From positions 558,001-622,000 of the forward strand of contig JAXHLT010000003.1 in NCBI GenBank assembly GCA_034521955.1: a DNA stretch of 64,000 bases, written 5' to 3'. Origin of the DNA: M55B127 sp034521955 (GTDB lineage: Bacteria > Bacillota > Halanaerobiia > Halanaerobiales > M55B127). Every line of letters starts with the position of its first letter. Position 1 is the first letter of the stretch. Positions 45,484-55,430 of the stretch are shown in pieces. The notes beneath the pieces are model-generated. The model saw only the letters and a program-made list of their open reading frames with translations. It did no database searches and had not been told where the DNA came from. The translations under genes were made by a program, and so were the position numbers.

Positions 45484-48400
45484 ATGGAACAAGAATATTA
45501 TTTAAACAAAGAAGGTTCTTTTATAATAAAAAATTATCAATCCAAACCAACCTTTTCCAGTTTTCTACCCGGAATAGCAGGCAAACTAGGAATTCCAATC
45601 TGGGCTTTTTATGTAAACAGAGGTCAGGGAATAGCCAGTTTTGGAATTAAAAATAAAGATAACCCAATAATGGAATTTTATCCTGCCAATAAATCATATT
45701 CTAATGTTGTTACAAAAGGATTTAGAACCTTTATTAAAATAAATAACAAAGTCTATGAACCTTTTAGAAAAAATAACAAACAAATAAGTTCAGAAATGAT
45801 AATCTCTTTGGATAAATTAGAAATTACTGAAATAAATAAAGAAATTAATATAAAAACAAATGTAATTTATCATACACTACCTAATGAAAATTTTGGAGGT
45901 TTAATTAGAAGATTAGAAGTAACAAATTTAGATAACAAAAAAAGACAAATAGAAGTTCTAGACGGTATGCCTATTATTATTCCTTTTGGAATAGATAATA
46001 ATGCATTAAAAAACGTCTCTCAAACCATAACAGCCTGGATAAAAGTCTATAATTTAGATAACAATATTCCATTTTTTAGACTTAAAGCTTCCGCTAGTGA
46101 TGAAGCAAAGGTAGATGAAATCAAGTCCGGTAATTATTTTATATCTATAGATAATAACTCTAACGAATTACTACCATCAATAGTTGATCCTCGTATAGTT
46201 TTTAGTCATGATAAAAGTTTAAATAAACCTATTGGCTTTATAAACAATGATTTTAGTAATATTACTGATCAAATTACTGAAAATCAATTTCCATCTGCCA
46301 TGACTTTTAATAAAAAAACATTAAATCAAAATGACAAAATTAATATCTTTTCATTATTTGGAAATGTGAATAATCAAAGCTTGTTAAAAGAAATAAAAAA
46401 TAAAGTATTGAAAAACGATTATTTTGAAAGTAAGTTAAAAACAAATCAAGACATCCATAACTATTATACTGATTTAAGCTTCACAAACAGTGAAAATAAG
46501 AATTTAAATGGATATATTAAACAAACTTTTTTAGATAATATGTTAAGAGGTGGACTTCCTGTAAACATAGGTAAAGACGAGAAAAAGACATATCATATCT
46601 TTTCAAGAAAACATGGTGACCTTGAAAGAGACTATAATGATTTTTTATTAGAACCTAGATATTATTCTCAGGGTAATGGTAACTATAGGGATATTAATCA
46701 AAATAGAAGAAGTGATCTGTTTTTTAATCCTCATCTTAAAAAACATAATATAAAAACTTTTTTTAACTTAATAAATTTAGAAGGATTTAATCCCTTAGTT
46801 ATTCATGGTCAAAAATTTGTCGTTAAAAACATTGATAATTTAAAAAATAAGATTAATTTAGACAATGATAAATTATTTGATATTATAACCAATCCATATT
46901 CTATAGGTGAACTATATGAATATTTAATTTCTAATCAAGATCTATTAAATATAAATAATAATGACATTGAAAGTATAGTTAATATAATTATTGATAATTC
47001 AAAGTCAACACTTATTTCAAGTTTTGGGGAAGGTTATTGGATAGACCACTGGACTTATAACTTAGATTTAATAGAAAATTATTTAAGAATATATCCTGAT
47101 AAATTAGAGGAATTGTTTACTAAAGAACAATTTAGATATTATGACAGTCATATGAAAGTTTTACCACGTCATAAAAAATATCAATTAACTAACAGAGGAC
47201 CAAGACAGTATAAGGCTTTAAAAGAAGATAAGAAGAAAAAAGACTTAATAAATAATAGAGAGCAAGAAAAAAATTATGTAAGAGTAAATGATAGTATATA
47301 CAAAAGTAATCTGATAGAAAAAATATTTGTAATATTACTTAATAAAGTAGCAAGCATAGACCCTTATGGACTGGGAATTGAAATGGAAGCAAATAAACCA
47401 GGTTGGTATGATGCATTAAATGGTCTACCAGGCATATTTGGATCTTCATTTGGGGAAACAGCTGAAGTTATTAAATGGGCTAAATTTATGAAATCTACAC
47501 TTGAGAAATTAGAGATAAAAGATATAGAGGTATTAAAAGAAGTATATGAATTTTATAAAGAGATAGATACATTACTTATTCAATGGTTTGAAAATAAAGA
47601 TAATTATCTTTATTGGGATCAAAGCAATAAAGTAAAAGAAGAATATAGAGAAAAGATATTTTATTCATTAGATGGAAGAAAAAATACTATTTCAAAAAAT
47701 GAGCTCTTAGAATTTTATGAAAATATCATAAAAAAACTAAACTACTCTTTAGATAATTCCAAAAATGAAGATGGCCTTTATAATATGTTTAATTCTTATG
47801 AGGTTGAAAAATATACTAAAACTGGTGAGATATCAGATGAAGGCCTACCATTAGTTAAGGTTAAATCATTTAAGATAAAACCATTAGCAAACTTTTTAGA
47901 GGGACAGGTAAAAGCACATAAAGTATTAAGTTCAAAAAATAAATCATATAAATTACATGAAAATATTTTATCAAGTGATTTGTATGATAAAAAATTAAAA
48001 ATGTTTAGAGTTAATGGTAATTTGAGTAACGAATCCTTTGAAATCGGTAGAGCAAAAGCCTTTTCTCCAGGTTGGTTGGAAAATGGTTCAATCTGGCTTC
48101 ATATGGAATATAAGTACTTACTGGAACTATTAAAAAATGATCTATACGAGACATTTTATGAAGTATTTAATGATGCTGCAGTATTTCATCAAGATCCTAA
48201 AGTATATAAAAGAAGTATACTAGAAAATAGTTCATTTATACTTAGCAGTTTAAATAATGATGTCACTAACCACGGTAGAGGCTATATTGCAAGATTAAGT
48301 GGAGCTACAGCAGAATTTATTGATATGTGGACCAGAATTAGTTTTGGTAATAAACCATTTAAATATATTAATAACAAATTAATCTTTGAACCCAATCCAA

Positions 48401-48708
48401 TACTAACTAAAGACTTATTTACCAAAGAAAAAAGTGAAGTAAATATACAAGTTAGTGAAAATATAAGTAAAACTGTAATTTTACCTAAAAACACTTATAG
48501 TATAAGATTTTTAGGTAGTACTTTAGTTGTTTATCATAATAAAAAAATGAAAAATACTTTTGGTGAAAATAAAGTGAAAATAGAAAGTATTAAATTAACT
48601 TATAATGAAAATGAATCATATCAAATTCAAGACAGTAAAATAAATAATAAAAGAGCATATGACATAAGAAATGGTTTAGTAAATCAAATAGATATCATAT
48701 TAAATTAA
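45484..48708 (+). CDS. Large GH94/GH149/GH161-type oligosaccharide phosphorylase
   Basis: ATG 45484 follows GGGGGAT; the frame's first codons overlap the cupin gene and are not used. The 1,074-aa protein is too long for a dimer-type GH94 but fits the ~1,100-aa enzymes that act on longer chains (1,2-beta-oligoglucan phosphorylases of GH94, or the beta-1,3-oligoglucan/glucan phosphorylases of GH149 and GH161). Landmarks are SRKHGDLERDYNDF, YYSQGNGNYRDINQNRR near residue 410, and GWYDALNGLPGIFGSS near 645, whose Asp is a candidate general acid. It has no signal peptide. It would shorten imported oligosaccharides and hand the last disaccharide to the GH94 enzyme. Exact family needs a profile search. 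Confidence 0.8.
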   Translation: MEQEYYLNKEGSFIIKNYQSKPTFSSFLPGIAGKLGIPIWAFYVNRGQGIASFGIKNKDNPIMEFYPANKSYSNVVTKGFRTFIKINNKVYEPFRKNNKQISSEMIISLDKLEITEINKEINIKTNVIYHTLPNENFGGLIRRLEVTNLDNKKRQIEVLDGMPIIIPFGIDNNALKNVSQTITAWIKVYNLDNNIPFFRLKASASDEAKVDEIKSGNYFISIDNNSNELLPSIVDPRIVFSHDKSLNKPIGFINNDFSNITDQITENQFPSAMTFNKKTLNQNDKINIFSLFGNVNNQSLLKEIKNKVLKNDYFESKLKTNQDIHNYYTDLSFTNSENKNLNGYIKQTFLDNMLRGGLPVNIGKDEKKTYHIFSRKHGDLERDYNDFLLEPRYYSQGNGNYRDINQNRRSDLFFNPHLKKHNIKTFFNLINLEGFNPLVIHGQKFVVKNIDNLKNKINLDNDKLFDIITNPYSIGELYEYLISNQDLLNINNNDIESIVNIIIDNSKSTLISSFGEGYWIDHWTYNLDLIENYLRIYPDKLEELFTKEQFRYYDSHMKVLPRHKKYQLTNRGPRQYKALKEDKKKKDLINNREQEKNYVRVNDSIYKSNLIEKIFVILLNKVASIDPYGLGIEMEANKPGWYDALNGLPGIFGSSFGETAEVIKWAKFMKSTLEKLEIKDIEVLKEVYEFYKEIDTLLIQWFENKDNYLYWDQSNKVKEEYREKIFYSLDGRKNTISKNELLEFYENIIKKLNYSLDNSKNEDGLYNMFNSYEVEKYTKTGEISDEGLPLVKVKSFKIKPLANFLEGQVKAHKVLSSKNKSYKLHENILSSDLYDKKLKMFRVNGNLSNESFEIGRAKAFSPGWLENGSIWLHMEYKYLLELLKNDLYETFYEVFNDAAVFHQDPKVYKRSILENSSFILSSLNNDVTNHGRGYIARLSGATAEFIDMWTRISFGNKPFKYINNKLIFEPNPILTKDLFTKEKSEVNIQVSENISKTVILPKNTYSIRFLGSTLVVYHNKKMKNTFGENKVKIESIKLTYNENESYQIQDSKINNKRAYDIRNGLVNQIDIILN

Positions 48709-48768
48709 AATTAAAAAATACTATTTTCTTAAAATTATTTTTAGTTTATTAATTGGAGGAATCACATA

Positions 48769-50109
48769 TTGAATTATAAAAGATATATTACAGCTAAAGA
48801 TTCAAATAAAAAATTGTGTGAAGTAAATTTTGAAAATATGAATAATCAAATAAAACTAATAATAAAGTAATAATCGATGATAGCAAAACTTATCAATCAA
48901 TTATTGGATTTGGTGGTGCTTTTACTGAAGCAGCATGTTATACATTAAATAAATTATCTAAAAAAAACAGAACGAAAGTACTTAAAGCATATTTTGATCA
49001 AGAAAATGGTTTAGCCTATAATCTAGGAAGAATATCAATTAACAGTTGTGATTTTTCTTTAGAAAATTATACCTATGTTAAAGAAAATGATGTTAACTTA
49101 TCTTCTTTTGATATATCAAGAGAAGATAAGTGGACTATACCAACAATTCAAACATGCCAAGGATATCAGGGGGAAAAGAATTAAAATACTAGCTTCCCCC
49201 TGGAGTCCACCTGCCTGGATGAAAACTAATAATGATATGAATAATGGTGGTAAACTATTAAAAAAGTATTATCAAACCTGGGCAAATTATTATGTTAAAT
49301 TTATTAACGAATATAAGAAAAGAAATATTGATATCTGGGGAGTTACAGTACAAAATGAACCCGCTGCTGTACAAACCTGGGATTCTTGTATTTACAGTGC
49401 AAAAGAGGAAAGAGACTTTGTTAAAAATTATCTAGGACCGACTTTACATAAAAACAATCTTAATAATATAAAGATAATTATATGGGACCATAATAGAGAT
49501 TTGGTAATTAATAGAGCTACTACCGTTTTATCTGATAAAAAGGCAGCTAAATATATTTGGGGCACCGGTATTCACTGGTATGTAAGTGAAGAATTTGAAA
49601 ATGTAGGAGAAGTACATAAAAGATTTCCTGATAAACATCTCTTGTTTACCGAAGGTACTCAGGAGGGTGGAGTACATCTTAAATCATGGAAAACCGGTGA
49701 GCGTTATGCCAGAAACATTATAGGCGATTTAAATAACTGGGTTAAAGGTTATATAGATTGGAATCTAGTTTTAGATGAAATGGGTGGTCCTAATCATGTA
49801 GGTAATTACTGTGATGCACCTATAATAGCAGATACAAATAATGATGAAGTGATTTTTAACAGCTCATATTATTATATTGGCCATTTCAGTAAATTTATTA
49901 AAGAAAGTGCAGTGAGAATTAATTCTAAAGTCAATAACGAGAAATTGAAAGTAAGTGCTTTTAAAAATCCTGATGAACAAATTGTAATAGTTATTTTAAA
50001 TGAATCTGAAGAAAAGATTGATTTTCAATTAGAATATCATAATACAAAAATTAATAATGAAGCTCCTAAAAGATCGATCCAAACTATATTAATTAGAGGA
50101 GGGATTTAG
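48769..50109 (+). pseudogene. GH30 family beta-glucanase/glucosylceramidase-like gene with two compensating frameshifts
   Basis: TTG 48769 follows GGAGG with 9-nt spacing. The first frame reads 33 codons and stops at 48868-48870. The GH30 sequence resumes in a second frame from about 48861 (QSIIGFGGAFTEAA, YNLGRISINSCDFSL, DKWTIPTIQ) and stops at 49182. It returns to the first frame at about 49153 (HAKDIRGKRIKILASPWSPP) and runs to the end. Acid/base QNEP and nucleophile FTEG are both intact. Each shift is one base in an A-rich run. Either the gene is newly dead or the assembly has errors. Without errors only a catalytically incomplete product would be made from 49075 onward. Confidence 0.85.
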
Positions 50110-51618
50110 ATTAAAAAATACATAATCTTTATATTATTATCTTTAATTATCATGGGAACATTTAGTGTTTATGTTGAAGGTCATGATTTTATTAATAAAA
50201 ATGTTCAAACACCTTATGATAAATTAGACTTAATATGGCAGGATGAATTTGATTATGAAGGATTTCCTGATGAAAGTAAGTGGTCTTATGATATAGGTGG
50301 ACACGGATGGGGAAATGGTGAAAAACAGTACTATACTGAAAAAAGAAAAGAAAATGTCTGGGTTAAAGATGGAAAGCTGCATATTACAGCTAGAAAAGAA
50401 AGTTATGATAGAAATGAATACACATCAGCTAGATTAGTAACTAAAAACAAAGGTGATTGGTTATATGGAAGAATAGAAGTTAGAGCAAAGCTTCCTCAAG
50501 GAAGAGGAACATGGCCCGCAATCTGGATGCTTCCTACTTCTTTTGATTATGGACAGTGGCCTGGTAGTGGTGAAATAGATATAATGGAACATGTTGGATA
50601 TAATATGGAAGTAGTCCATGGTACTGTACATACTAAAAGTTTCAACCATTCAATCAATACCCAAAAAGGTAATTCAATTTATGTTGAAGATGTTCATCAG
50701 GAATTTAATACTTACAGTATTGAATGGTATCCCACTAAAATTTTGTTTTATATAAATGATATTCATTATTTTACATTTAATAATGAAATGAAGACCTGGA
50801 GAGAATGGCCTTTTGACATACCTTTTCATTTAATACTTAATATAGCTGTAGGAGGCGGCTGGGGCGGTGTAAAAGGCATTGATGATAGTATCTGGCCCCA
50901 GACTATGGAAATAGATTATGTGCGTGTATATGACCTAAATATAAGCCAAAGAGACCAAACTCCTCCCACAAGTCCAGGTAATTTACAAATTGATGTAAAT
51001 CCTATTAATGCATTCATCAAATGGGATAAATCAGAAGATAATTTTGGAATAAAAGAATACAGAATATTTTTAAATAATGAATTGATTGGCAAGACAAATC
51101 AAAATGATTATAAAATTAAAAACTTAAAACCAGATACTTCATATGATCTTCATCTTGAAGCTGCTGATTTTGCAGGCAATATATCAAAAACAAATAGTAT
51201 AGAATTTAAAACTTTGAAATTGAGTTATGATAAAATACCAGGTAAGATTGAAGCTGAAGACTATCTGTTAATGGAAAAAGGAGTCGAAACAGAAAAAACA
51301 AAAGACACAGGTGGAGGAGTAAACCTTTGTTATATTGGTGATGATGACTGGATGGAATATACTATTGATGTAAAAGAAACTGGAAATTATAAGGCATCAC
51401 TTAGATTTGCTGCAGTAATTGAAGGAGAAGTTCAAATAAGGGATGAAAATGATAATGTTTTATCTACAGTTGCTGTTCCGGTAACAGATGACTGGCAAAA
51501 TTGGACAACAGTAAGTTCAGATATTTTTGAATTACAAAAAGGTAAACAAAAGATAAAGATATATACAACAGTAGGAGGATTTAATTTTAACTGGTTTAAA
51601 TTAAAAACAGCAGATTAA
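50110..51618 (+). CDS. Secreted GH16 beta-glucanase with FnIII and CBM6-like domains (probable AUU start)
   Basis: The frame begins at ATT 50110, 7 nt after GGAGG and directly after the upstream TAG. From there it encodes a textbook signal peptide (KKYIIFILLSLIIMG), which would be lost if the ATG at 50152 were used. The 502-aa protein contains a GH16 domain (about 40-275) with the active site GEIDIMEH (E155, D157, E160), then an FnIII domain (about 280-365). A CBM6-type module (about 375-502) begins IPGKIEAEDY. GH16 enzymes of this sort cut beta-1,3 or mixed-link glucans. It is the extracellular step of the locus. Confidence 0.9.
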   Translation: MKKYIIFILLSLIIMGTFSVYVEGHDFINKNVQTPYDKLDLIWQDEFDYEGFPDESKWSYDIGGHGWGNGEKQYYTEKRKENVWVKDGKLHITARKESYDRNEYTSARLVTKNKGDWLYGRIEVRAKLPQGRGTWPAIWMLPTSFDYGQWPGSGEIDIMEHVGYNMEVVHGTVHTKSFNHSINTQKGNSIYVEDVHQEFNTYSIEWYPTKILFYINDIHYFTFNNEMKTWREWPFDIPFHLILNIAVGGGWGGVKGIDDSIWPQTMEIDYVRVYDLNISQRDQTPPTSPGNLQIDVNPINAFIKWDKSEDNFGIKEYRIFLNNELIGKTNQNDYKIKNLKPDTSYDLHLEAADFAGNISKTNSIEFKTLKLSYDKIPGKIEAEDYLLMEKGVETEKTKDTGGGVNLCYIGDDDWMEYTIDVKETGNYKASLRFAAVIEGEVQIRDENDNVLSTVAVPVTDDWQNWTTVSSDIFELQKGKQKIKIYTTVGGFNFNWFKLKTAD

Positions 51619-51719
51619 TCTAAATATTTTATATATACCCCTTTTTAAATGATAAAAAAGGAAAATTTCTTTATTTGTTCAATTATATATATAGAATGAT
51701 TAAGGGGGGTTAGATTAAT

Positions 51720-52055
51720 ATGATAGGTTCAATAGGCGCATTAGTTAGGCTTGTTATTTCTGCTGTTGTGTTGTTGATAGTCGAAGCCATTATCCCAGGA
51801 TTTGTAGTAGGTGGATTTGTAAATGCTTTAATTGTGGCTTTAGTTATAGCCATAATAGGGTACTTTGTAGAACAAGTAATAAATAACAAAAAAAATAGTA
51901 ATCGAGGTATAGTAGGTTTTATTATTTCCGCTATCGTAATTTATGTTGCTCAATTTGTAGTATCATCACTAACTGTAACTATAATTGGTGCTCTGTTGGC
52001 AGCATTAGTTATCGGATTAATTGATATGTTTGTACCTACTATATTTGATAAATAA
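51720..52055 (+). CDS. Phage holin family 4 / YvlD-like membrane protein
   Basis: ATG 51720 follows AAGGGGGG. The 111-aa protein has four membrane helices and the pattern of PF04020: LVISAVVLLIVEAIIPGF near the start, ALVIAIIGYFVE in the middle and LIDMFVPT near the end. Despite the Pfam name these are chromosomal membrane proteins such as YvlD, not phage lysis genes. No phage genes are nearby. Confidence 0.85.
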   Translation: MIGSIGALVRLVISAVVLLIVEAIIPGFVVGGFVNALIVALVIAIIGYFVEQVINNKKNSNRGIVGFIISAIVIYVAQFVVSSLTVTIIGALLAALVIGLIDMFVPTIFDK

Positions 52056-52121
52056 TCATATATGAAATTGGCTAGAGTTAATACTTCATACTGTAATTAA
52101 TTTAAAACATTATAAAGCATA

Positions 52122-52148
52122 AAAAACCTGGGATATCCCAGGTTTTTT
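52122..52148 (+). terminator. Bidirectional terminator
   Basis: AAAAACCTGGGA and its complement form a 12-bp stem flanked by A and T runs, so it can serve both the holin-like gene (+) and the tRNA-Thr gene (-). Confidence 0.92.
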
Positions 52149-52203
52149 CCTTTTATAAGATACTATTATTAAATTTTTTCAAAAAATAGTCTATAAATAA
52201 AAA

Positions 52204-52279
52204 TGGAGCTGATGAGAGGACTTGAACCTCCAACCTGCTGATTACAAGTCAGCTGCTCTACCAATTGAGCTACATCAGC
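52204..52279 (-). tRNA. tRNA-Thr (anticodon TGT)
   Basis: Read on the - strand, the 76-nt gene opens GCTGATGTAGCTCAATTGG, has anticodon loop CTTGTAA (TGT), T-arm GGTTCAAGTCC, a 7-bp acceptor stem (GCTGATG/CATCAGC) and encoded CCA. Confidence 0.96.
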
Positions 52280-52522
52280 TTCATAAAATTATTTGCCGTT
52301 TTCAATTTCGTACAGGAATTATTATAACTCACAATTGGTGATAGGTCAAGGGATAAATCCAAATTTTTTCATTTTTTTTGATATTTTTCCTAAAATCACT
52401 TCAAAACCATCTAAAGTTTTAATAATAAAAAGTATTAGAAGATAATTAAATTAAATTATAAGATAAAGTCGGTTGTAATCATTAACCTCTAATGATATAC
52501 TTTTTTAAGGAAGTGATTTTAT

Positions 52523-52819
52523 ATGTCGAATAAGTATAGAAGTAATAAAATTAAAAAAGAACATACAATTATTGAAGATATCCTCCCTCTGTTAGAAAGT
52601 ATATCAATTTTTCCTGAAATAAAAAGCATAATTCCGGGTAGGATAAATCAAAGAAGCAGTAGTAGTGGTCTGAAAGCATACTTGCAGATCAAATACAACA
52701 CAAGTAGTGGACTTAAACTGCTAGCAAAAAATAGTTCATCTGTGCAAGAAGTATTTGTTGTAACTACTGATACTGACACAACTGTCAAAAGGCTTAAAAA
52801 GCTAGAATTCACTAATTAA
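52523..52819 (+). CDS. DUF2103 family small protein
   Basis: ATG 52523 follows AAGGAAGTG. The 98-aa protein has the family pattern KKEHTIIEDILPLLE, SIIPGRI and a final block with FVVTTDTDTTVKRL. Some database entries call such proteins metal-binding, but I see no clear ligand cluster. It precedes the tRNA-Pro gene by 45 nt and may share its transcript. Confidence 0.75.
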   Translation: MSNKYRSNKIKKEHTIIEDILPLLESISIFPEIKSIIPGRINQRSSSSGLKAYLQIKYNTSSGLKLLAKNSSSVQEVFVVTTDTDTTVKRLKKLEFTN

Positions 52820-52864
52820 GTCTTGACTTTTTAATATTTCTAGGATATAATTTTTTACAGTTTG

Positions 52865-52941
52865 CGGGTTGTGGCGCAGCTTGGTAGCGCGCACGTCTGG
52901 GGGGCGTGAGGTCCCGGGTTCAAATCCCGGCAACCCGACCA
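52865..52941 (+). tRNA. tRNA-Pro (anticodon GGG)
   Basis: The 77-nt gene has acceptor CGGGTTG/CAACCCG, a D-arm with GCGCAGCTTGGTAGCGC, anticodon loop CTGGGGG (GGG), T-arm GGGTTCAAATCC, and encoded CCA. Confidence 0.96.
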
Positions 52942-52957
52942 TTTAATAATAGATATT

Positions 52958-52983
52958 AAAGCCCTGATTTGGGCTTTTTTTAC
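52958..52983 (+). terminator. Terminator after tRNA-Pro
   Basis: AAAGCCC and GGGCTTT form a 7-bp stem with a short loop followed by seven T. Confidence 0.9.
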
Positions 52984-53013
52984 ATTAATAAATAAATTTG
53001 AGGAAGTGAACTA

Positions 53014-54348
53014 ATGATAAGGGTAAGTTTTGTAACCTTAGGTTGTCCAAAAAATGAAGTCGATACAGACTACATGATGGGTATAACCTTTAATGATAAT
53101 AAATATGAATATGAAGAAAACCCTTTAAATGCTGATGTAATAGTAATAAATACCTGTGGTTTTATTGAAGATGCCAAAGAGGAATCTATAGATACAATAC
53201 TACAGGCGGCTAAATATAAAGAAGATGGAATAATTGATGCTTTAATAGTAACAGGTTGTTTGACTCAAAGATACAAAAATGAACTAATGGATGAAATCGA
53301 AGAAATAGATGCTGTATTAGGTACAGGTACTTTTGATCAGATTAAACAAACAATTGATGATGTTTTAGAAACTAAAGAAAGATTTAATAGAATAGATAAA
53401 CCAATATTTGACTTTAATCAAAAACTTGATAGATTTAATACTAAAAACCATTACTCATATGTTAAAATTGCAGAGGGTTGTAATAATAACTGTAGTTACT
53501 GTAGTATTCCATTTATTAGAGGACCACTTAACAGCCGTAAAATGGAAGATATAGTTGAAGAAATTAAGATCTTAGTTGAAAACGGAACAAAAGAAATTAT
53601 ACTCACCGCTCAAGATACTACTGAATATGGTAAAGATCTCTATAATGAAAGGAAATTAGTTGATCTATTACAAGAAATAGTAAAAATAGATGACTTAAAA
53701 TGGATTAGACTATTATATAGTTATCCTGAACATATAACAGATCAGTTAATTGATGTAATAAAAGAAAATGATAAAATATGTAATTACCTTGATATACCTG
53801 TTCAACATTCTTCAAACAGAATCCGCAAAGAGATGAGAAGAGAAGGTACAACTGAAGAACTTTTAGATGTAATAAATAAAATTAGAACAAAGATTCCAGA
53901 TGTTGCTTTAAGAACCTCAATGATAGTTGGTTTTCCGGGAGAAACCAAAGAAGACTTTGACAATTTAAAAGACTTTATAAAAGTAGTTAAGTTTGATAGA
54001 TTGGGAGTATTTCAGTACTCTCAAGAAGAAGGTACTAAAGCAGCAAAAATGGAAAATCAAATCAATAAAAAAACAAAGGAAAAAAGATATAATAAAATAA
54101 TGGAAATCCAACAAGATATATCATATAATAAAAATAGAAACTACATTGGTAAAGAACTTAAAGTAATTATTGATGAAAAAATCGAAGAGGAATTTATAGG
54201 CAGAACTGTCTATGATGCACCTGAAATAGATAATACTGTCTATGTAAGGGGTAAAGATATTAATATTGGTGACATTATTAAAGTTGAGATTACTGATGCT
54301 TTTGAATATGATTTAATGGGAGAGAAAATAAATGAATCTACCAAATAA
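53014..54348 (+). CDS. rimO: Ribosomal protein S12 methylthiotransferase RimO
   Basis: ATG 53014 follows GAGGAAGTG. The 444-aa protein has the UPF0004 domain with three cluster Cys (LGCPKNEVD, INTCGF, VTGCLTQRY), the radical SAM motif CNNNCSYCSIP near residue 155, and a C-terminal TRAM domain ending DAFEYDLMGE. It methylthiolates an Asp of ribosomal protein S12. LGCPKNxVD and GCNNxCxYCxIP are typical of RimO as opposed to MiaB. It overlaps pgsA by 17 nt. Confidence 0.95.
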   Translation: MIRVSFVTLGCPKNEVDTDYMMGITFNDNKYEYEENPLNADVIVINTCGFIEDAKEESIDTILQAAKYKEDGIIDALIVTGCLTQRYKNELMDEIEEIDAVLGTGTFDQIKQTIDDVLETKERFNRIDKPIFDFNQKLDRFNTKNHYSYVKIAEGCNNNCSYCSIPFIRGPLNSRKMEDIVEEIKILVENGTKEIILTAQDTTEYGKDLYNERKLVDLLQEIVKIDDLKWIRLLYSYPEHITDQLIDVIKENDKICNYLDIPVQHSSNRIRKEMRREGTTEELLDVINKIRTKIPDVALRTSMIVGFPGETKEDFDNLKDFIKVVKFDRLGVFQYSQEEGTKAAKMENQINKKTKEKRYNKIMEIQQDISYNKNRNYIGKELKVIIDEKIEEEFIGRTVYDAPEIDNTVYVRGKDINIGDIIKVEITDAFEYDLMGEKINESTK

Positions 54349-54883
54349 GTTAACTATGCTTAGAATCATCTTAGTACCTGTTTTTATAGCTTTTTTACTA
54401 CTTAGAAAGGATATAGCTGGTGCTGAGATATTTTCGCTTGCAGTCTTTATTTTAGCAGCAATAACAGACAGTTTAGACGGCTATATTGCAAGAAAACACG
54501 AACTTGTAACTAAGTTTGGACAGATTGTTGACCCTGTTGCAGATAAGCTCTTAATTTCAGGAGCATTAATTGCTTTTGTATCTTTAGATGAAATCTCAAT
54601 TTGGGCTGCTATTTTAATTATTGCCAGAGAATTTGCTGTAACTGGACTTAGAGTAATTGCTGCTAAAGATGGAGTAATAATCTCAGCAAGTATTTGGGGT
54701 AAAGCTAAGACAATCGTACAAATAGCTGCAGTTATTGCAGTTATTGCAGATCCAAAAATAATTAGATTACCTTATTATATCCCAAACATATTAATCTGGA
54801 TTGCTGTTGTAATTACACTCTTTTCAGGATATAAATACTTTAAAGCAGTAAATGTTGATTTATTTGTAGAAGAAAAACACTAA
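54332..54883 (+). CDS. pgsA: CDP-diacylglycerol-glycerol-3-phosphate 3-phosphatidyltransferase
   Basis: ATG 54332 follows GGGAGAG inside the rimO 3' end. The 183-aa protein has the CDP-alcohol phosphotransferase motif D-G-x2-A-R-x8-G-x3-D-x3-D, seen as DGYIARKHELVTKFGQIVDPVADK split over residues 50-73, and four to five helices. It makes phosphatidylglycerophosphate at the membrane. PgpA, encoded next, removes the phosphate. Confidence 0.95.
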   Translation: MNLPNKLTMLRIILVPVFIAFLLLRKDIAGAEIFSLAVFILAAITDSLDGYIARKHELVTKFGQIVDPVADKLLISGALIAFVSLDEISIWAAILIIAREFAVTGLRVIAAKDGVIISASIWGKAKTIVQIAAVIAVIADPKIIRLPYYIPNILIWIAVVITLFSGYKYFKAVNVDLFVEEKH

Positions 54884-54911
54884 TTGTCGATAAAAGGACT
54901 GGTTATTAAAT

Positions 54912-55373
54912 ATGGAGAAATTAAAGAAAAAAATTGTAGAAATAATCGCTAGCTGTTTTTATGTAGGATATATACCAGGAGCACCTGGTACTTATGGTTC
55001 ACTTTTTGCACTATTTTTCATTAGTCAATTTTCCACTTTAACCAAAAATTACGGTGTTGTCTTTTTTATCATAATCGGTTTAATCTTTTCAACTTTAATG
55101 GAAAAACAAACCGGTCAAAAAGATGACCAAAGAATTGTAATAGATGAATTTGTCGGAATGTTAATCACATTCTATTATGTTACTCCCAATTTATTATATC
55201 TAGCAATTGGTTTTGTTCTTTTTAGACTCTATGATATATATAAACCATATCCAATTATGAAGATACAGAATTTACCTTCTGGACTAGGTATAATGTTAGA
55301 TGACATATTAGCAGGAGTATATGCAAGAATTGTTTTACATATTTTTATAGTAATTCTACAAATCGGTTTTTAA
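54912..55373 (+). CDS. pgpA: Phosphatidylglycerophosphatase A
   Basis: ATG 54912 lies after AAAAGGACTGG. The 153-aa protein has PgpA signatures: GYIPGAPGTYGSLFAL near residue 20, QKDDQRIVIDEFVGML near 70, and LPSGLGIMLDDILAGVYA near the end. It dephosphorylates phosphatidylglycerophosphate to phosphatidylglycerol and pairs directly with PgsA. The stop codon lies inside the loop of the terminator. Confidence 0.93.
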   Translation: MEKLKKKIVEIIASCFYVGYIPGAPGTYGSLFALFFISQFSTLTKNYGVVFFIIIGLIFSTLMEKQTGQKDDQRIVIDEFVGMLITFYYVTPNLLYLAIGFVLFRLYDIYKPYPIMKIQNLPSGLGIMLDDILAGVYARIVLHIFIVILQIGF

Positions 55374-55387
55374 AAACCGATTTTTTT
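55360..55387 (+). terminator. Terminator after pgpA
   Basis: AAATCGGTTTTT and AAAAACCGATTT form a 12-bp stem followed by T residues. It overlaps the end of pgpA. Confidence 0.88.
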
Positions 55388-55430
55388 ATTTATCAACTTA
55401 TGATATAATTTAAAGAGAGGTGAACTCATA

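Noticed and set aside
49075..49150. ATG 49075 as the start of a separate GH30 protein
   Set aside because: The first ~25 codons are the wrong frame of the GH30 coding sequence; the true N-terminus is upstream in other frames.
51720..52055. Phage holin / prophage
   Set aside because: The Pfam name is misleading; no other phage gene is nearby and the protein resembles YvlD.
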